From JAFGQJ01 sp964588525 (GTDB lineage: Bacteria > Spirochaetota > Spirochaetia > SZUA-6 > DRHE01), in contig CAZPQC010000142.1 of assembly GCA_964588525.1 (NCBI GenBank), forward strand, positions 1-9,590: DNA of 9,590 nt, read 5' to 3'. Position 1 is the stretch's first letter; every line of letters starts with the position of its first letter. Of this stretch, positions 7,735-9,590 are shown piece after piece. The notes beneath the pieces are model-generated. The model was given only the letters and a program-made list of their open reading frames with translations, made no database searches and was not told the origin of the DNA. The translations under genes and the position numbers were made by a program.

Positions 7735-7977
7735 ATGCTACTGCAATACGTAGAAGCGGCTGTAAAGAAAGCACAATATAAACAGCTCGAGGATAAGAGC
7801 TGGTTTGCGGAGATTTCGGGTTACCCCGGAGTATGGGCCAATGCCGCGACGATCGAAGATTGTCGAACAGAGCTGATAGAAGTATTGGAGGAGTGGATAC
7901 TTCTCAAGACTCGAGCTCATGAAGAGATACCTGTGATCGAAGGCCTCGATATAAACGTCAAACCTGTGACTGCTTGA
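7735..7977 (+). CDS. hicB: HicB-family antitoxin
   Basis: An 80-residue protein of the HicB/UPF0150 type, the antitoxin that folds as a partial RNase H-like unit and blocks the HicA mRNA interferase. The family core WFAEISGYPGVWANAATIED (23-42) is clear, followed by the helix ELIEVLEEWILLKTRAHE and the strand near IPVIEG. The protein ends soon after this core, with no ribbon-helix-helix or helix-turn-helix domain. Autoregulation by direct DNA binding, common for longer HicB proteins, is therefore not evident. AGAGAGG at 7722-7728, 6 nt before the ATG, is a strong Shine-Dalgarno. The stop overlaps the TTG proposed for hicA (TTGA). The gene order here is antitoxin first. It is poorer in GC than the flanking genes. 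Confidence 0.9.
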   Translation: MLLQYVEAAVKKAQYKQLEDKSWFAEISGYPGVWANAATIEDCRTELIEVLEEWILLKTRAHEEIPVIEGLDINVKPVTA

Positions 7978-8198
7978 TCGTGGCACAACAGATCTCAAGA
8001 AGAGAACTTATTCGTAGATTCAAGAAATTGGGTTTCCTGGGACCCTTCAGCGGGGGTAAGCATCAATTCATGCAAAGCGGGACACTCAAACTTAGAATTC
8101 CCAATCCGCATGGAGACGATATTCACATAGGTTTGCTGAAAGAAATCTTGCGACAGGGGAATATCTCCTGGCAGGACTGGGAAAAAGCAAGAGAATAA
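7974..8198 (+). CDS. hicA: HicA-family mRNA interferase toxin
   Basis: A 74-residue protein of the HicA (YcfA) family, a double-stranded RNA-binding-domain-like fold that cleaves mRNA independently of, or at, the ribosome and stops growth unless HicB binds it. The usual pattern is visible: SRRELIRRFKKLGF (8-21), a Gly-rich turn and the catalytic His in GGKHQF (H30), then the strand LKLRIPNPHG and the helix LLKEILRQGNIS. The toxin residues look intact. No ATG is available: the start is TTG 7974, overlapping the hicB stop, or GTG 7980. No Shine-Dalgarno is visible, which suggests low, hicB-coupled translation that would keep the toxin below the antitoxin. Both start choices leave the conserved core unchanged. 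Confidence 0.9.
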   Translation: MIVAQQISRRELIRRFKKLGFLGPFSGGKHQFMQSGTLKLRIPNPHGDDIHIGLLKEILRQGNISWQDWEKARE

Positions 8199-8238
8199 GC
8201 TTACCGATCGAAAAAATCATCGAAATTTGCAAAGAAAC

Positions 8239-8266
8239 GGGGCTACTCCACATCTGGAATAGCCCC
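8239..8266 (+). terminator. Hairpin terminator after hicBA, possibly bidirectional
   Basis: GGGGCTA (8239-8245) pairs with TAGCCCC (8260-8266), and TCCA (8247-8250) pairs with TGGA (8255-8258). There is one C/A mismatch between the arms and a CATC loop. Downstream on the + strand the sequence is pyrimidine-rich with a broken T-run (to about 8280). On the - strand the hairpin is followed by GTTTCTTTG, so it could also end the converging lipoprotein transcript. It lies inside the inserted unit. Confidence 0.65.
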
Positions 8267-8292
8267 CCTCTTCATTATTTGGTTTCAGCTAT

Positions 8293-8340
8293 GCGTGTCC
8301 GGCGCCGCCTCTACATGAAGCGGATACGGATGCTCTCCTG
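8293..8340 (-). repeat. 48-bp direct repeat, right copy
   Basis: An exact second copy of 7638-7685, in the same orientation. On the - strand it encodes the last nine residues of the lipoprotein (QESIRIRFM) and its stop at 8311-8313. On the + strand it retains an untranslated remnant of the tldE 3' end, SVSGAAST plus stop. Bases 8293-8310 are outside any gene here. Confidence 0.95.
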
Positions 8341-9117
8341 GATCTCCACCTTGATTCCCGGATTGTCCTTGACCAGCTCCTTCATCTCTTCGACGGTACT
8401 GGGATTGGCGTTCATCAGCTCCTTGAACTTCTCCTCATCCTGGAGGATCTTGGCGAAGTCGATGTCCATCAGGGTGACTGTGGAATCTTCCACGTAGCTG
8501 GCGTTGGTCTCGGCAATCTCTCCATTGACCTCCACGGCGATACGGATATGCATATCCTGGTACAGCTCCCGCATCATCTCCATCATCTCCGGGTTGCTGT
8601 CCATGTCCGCCTCACCCTCGGAGGGTTCCTCCTCCTGCTCCATCTCCATATCCCGAGGGTAGATGATCTCCAGGGTCGCGGTTTTGCCGCTTCTGAAGTT
8701 GAAGCGCAGCCACTCCTCCACCGGTCCCGTCTCTTCACCGCCCATGGGGGGAGCACTCACGTTTTCGCCGGGATTCTGATTGATCCGCACATCGTTGATA
8801 TCGGAGAAGCTGTAGATCGCCTTGTATCCGGAGCCGCGATCGGTTTTCACGGGCTCGGCGGAGACATAGCGCACCCCCTCGCCCATGCTGGCGGCCTTGT
8901 CGATGAGCTCTTGCTCATTGATTGGCTCTTTTTCCTCCTCACCTTCCTCTTCGTCGCCGAAGCTCTTCATCAGCTCCATAAAGGCATCACTGATCACCAC
9001 GGTTTCCTCGATCGTTCCGCTTCCGTCTTTATTGACCCGCAGCAGTACGATCGATTCGAAGCAGCCCATGAGAGCCAGGGAAAGTGCGAGCAGCACGAAG
9101 ATTTTCAGGGCTTTCAT
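8311..9117 (-). CDS. Lipoprotein with DGSG (LppM-like) N-terminal motif
   Basis: A 268-residue secreted lipoprotein: positive start (K2, K5), hydrophobic stretch to residue 17, lipobox LMGC with C19 as the lipidated cysteine. The mature part begins IVLLRVNKDGSGTIEETVVIS (23-43), the pattern VNxDGSGT found in LppM-like lipoproteins of unknown role. Two very acidic stretches follow (54-65 and 157-180, the second also rich in Met). A C-terminal region has VEVNGEIAETNASYVEDSTVTLMDID (195-220). ATG 9117 is chosen because AGGAGG (9122-9127, on the - strand) stands 4 nt upstream and the signal peptide starts there; the open frame extends upstream to 9417 without meaning. A promoter at 9158-9186 serves it. 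The last codons fall in the right 48-bp repeat. No specific function can be assigned. Confidence 0.85.
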   Translation of the reverse strand: MKALKIFVLLALSLALMGCFESIVLLRVNKDGSGTIEETVVISDAFMELMKSFGDEEEGEEEKEPINEQELIDKAASMGEGVRYVSAEPVKTDRGSGYKAIYSFSDINDVRINQNPGENVSAPPMGGEETGPVEEWLRFNFRSGKTATLEIIYPRDMEMEQEEEPSEGEADMDSNPEMMEMMRELYQDMHIRIAVEVNGEIAETNASYVEDSTVTLMDIDFAKILQDEEKFKELMNANPSTVEEMKELVKDNPGIKVEIQESIRIRFM

Positions 9118-9157
9118 GAAGCCTCCTTTCCTCTTTTGGGTAGTATTTATAGAAAAC

Positions 9158-9186
9158 AATATAGGGTCGTAATTTTGGAATTTCAA
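9158..9186 (-). promoter_or_regulatory. Sigma70-like promoter of the lipoprotein gene
   Basis: On the - strand TTGAAA (9181-9186) and TATATT (9158-9163) are separated by 17 bp, each 5 of 6 to consensus. The region between is AT-rich, unlike its surroundings. The -35 element overlaps the stop codon of the upstream PHP gene (9183-9185), so the lipoprotein can be expressed separately even if read-through also occurs. Confidence 0.7.
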
Positions 9187-9590
9187 AGCTTTTTTGCCGT
9201 ATTTGCAGTCCGGGGCCGGACGGATCCTCCGGCATCTGTGAACAGCAGGGTTTCGGTGATTCCCAGCTCTCGGGCAACGTAGCGGGCTACGTTTTGATTG
9301 AGCCAATGGGGCTGGTGGGCGTCGGAATCGATGACGAAGGAAAACGAGGCGACGAAGGGCCGCAGGGTTTCCCAGTCGCTGCGCCAAACGTAGCGGTTGT
9401 TGATCTCGATCAGGCACTCCGGGGGCACGCGGCGCAGATCCGTCTCCAGGATGAGAGGATGGGCGATGATCACCGGTTTACCGGCAGCCAGAAGCCGTTC
9501 CGCCCCCTTGTAGTCCCCCTCCCGGTCCCGGCAGTGGTACACGTAGTACTGTGCATCGACCGCTTCGGCCTCCCGCACCCAGTCCGCTCC
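9183..9590 (-). CDS. PHP-domain metal-dependent phosphoesterase, C-terminal part only
   Basis: The C-terminal 135 residues of a protein entering from the right edge; the frame is open to the last base, and codons upstream of the GTG at 9576-9578 read GADW, so that GTG is not the start. PHP-type landmarks are VIIAHP, a metal-ligand His strand, LIEINNRY, and FVIDSDAHQP, the typical C-terminal SDAH metal-binding motif. PHP proteins use two or three metals to cleave phosphate esters, as in histidinol phosphatase and nucleotide or oligonucleotide phosphoesterases; the substrate cannot be inferred from this fragment. Its stop overlaps the -35 box of the lipoprotein promoter, 65 nt before that gene. 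The missing N-terminal half, with the first HxH motif, is outside the window. Confidence 0.8.
   Translation of the reverse strand, partial: GADWVREAEAVDAQYYVYHCRDREGDYKGAERLLAAGKPVIIAHPLILETDLRRVPPECLIEINNRYVWRSDWETLRPFVASFSFVIDSDAHQPHWLNQNVARYVARELGITETLLFTDAGGSVRPRTANTAKKL

Larger units (their letters stand above)
7686..8292 (+). mobile_element. Putative hicBA insertion unit between direct repeats
   Basis: The 607 bases between the repeats hold only a promoter, hicB, hicA and a hairpin terminator. Composition differs from the surroundings: hand counts give about 45% GC in 7741-7800 and 40% in 7981-8040, against about 62% in 7381-7440 of tldE. No transposase, integrase or terminal inverted repeats are visible, so the mechanism of entry is unknown. 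Calling it a mobile element is inferred from the flanking duplication and the composition shift. Confidence 0.5.

Noticed and set aside
8199..8310. Integron attC site after hicA
   Set aside because: Toxin-antitoxin cassettes are common in integrons, but no RYYYAAC/GTTRRRY core boxes are seen at the boundaries, and the flanking 48-bp repeats contain gene ends. The hairpin is better explained as a terminator.
7638..8340. Classical insertion sequence or composite transposon
   Set aside because: There is no transposase frame and no terminal inverted repeats, and the repeats are parts of host genes.
7625..8360. Extension of the 48-bp repeat through TCAG on the left (with a 5-base gap) and CTTGA on the right (with a 9-base gap)
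   Set aside because: The matches are only 4-5 bases and need gaps, so chance explains them.
8548..9282. 244-codon open frame on the + strand opposite the lipoprotein
   Set aside because: Its His/Leu-rich translation is the antisense of the Glu/Met-rich lipoprotein. The lipoprotein has a signal peptide, Shine-Dalgarno and promoter.

Overview
The window looks like an ordinary chromosomal segment of a GC-rich bacterium. My best guess is a free-living spirochaete of the Spirochaeta/Sediminispirochaeta kind. This rests on recalled family distribution (DUF4954-type proteins occur mainly in Spirochaetes and Bacteroidetes) and on gene order, so it is an inference. There are no rRNA, tRNA or CRISPR features, no transposase and no integrase.

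Positions 1-7663 (+ strand) form one tightly packed run of six genes: a two-domain SIS sugar-phosphate isomerase-type protein (5' end outside the window), a ROK-family sugar kinase, a large DUF4954-type protein with left-handed beta-helix repeats, a HAD-family phosphatase-like protein, and a TldD/TldE (PmbA) metallopeptidase pair. Junctions are TAATG, 14 nt, 38 nt, ATGA and ATGATGA, so this reads as a single operon. The first four genes suggest phosphorylated-sugar or amino-sugar handling: isomerisation or deamination, phosphorylation, a helix protein of nucleotidyl/acyltransferase-like architecture, and dephosphorylation. TldD/E adds a peptidase whose link to them is unknown.

Positions 7638-8340 hold the most interesting structure. 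A compact hicBA toxin-antitoxin module with its own sigma70-like promoter, Shine-Dalgarno and terminator-like hairpin is bounded by two identical 48-bp direct repeats (7638-7685 and 8293-8340). The left copy contains the last codons of tldE. The right copy contains the last codons of the opposing lipoprotein gene. Removing one 655-bp unit gives a single copy in which both C-termini are encoded and the two genes overlap tail to tail by 8 bp. The toxin-antitoxin genes are also visibly poorer in GC than their neighbours. The simplest reading is that the module was inserted into a convergent gene junction, with duplication of the target, and broke neither gene.

Positions 8311-9590 (- strand) carry a lipoprotein with a DGSG-type (LppM-like) N-terminus, preceded by a good promoter, and the C-terminal part of a PHP-domain metal-dependent phosphoesterase that runs off the right edge. 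No gap between genes exceeds about 115 bases.
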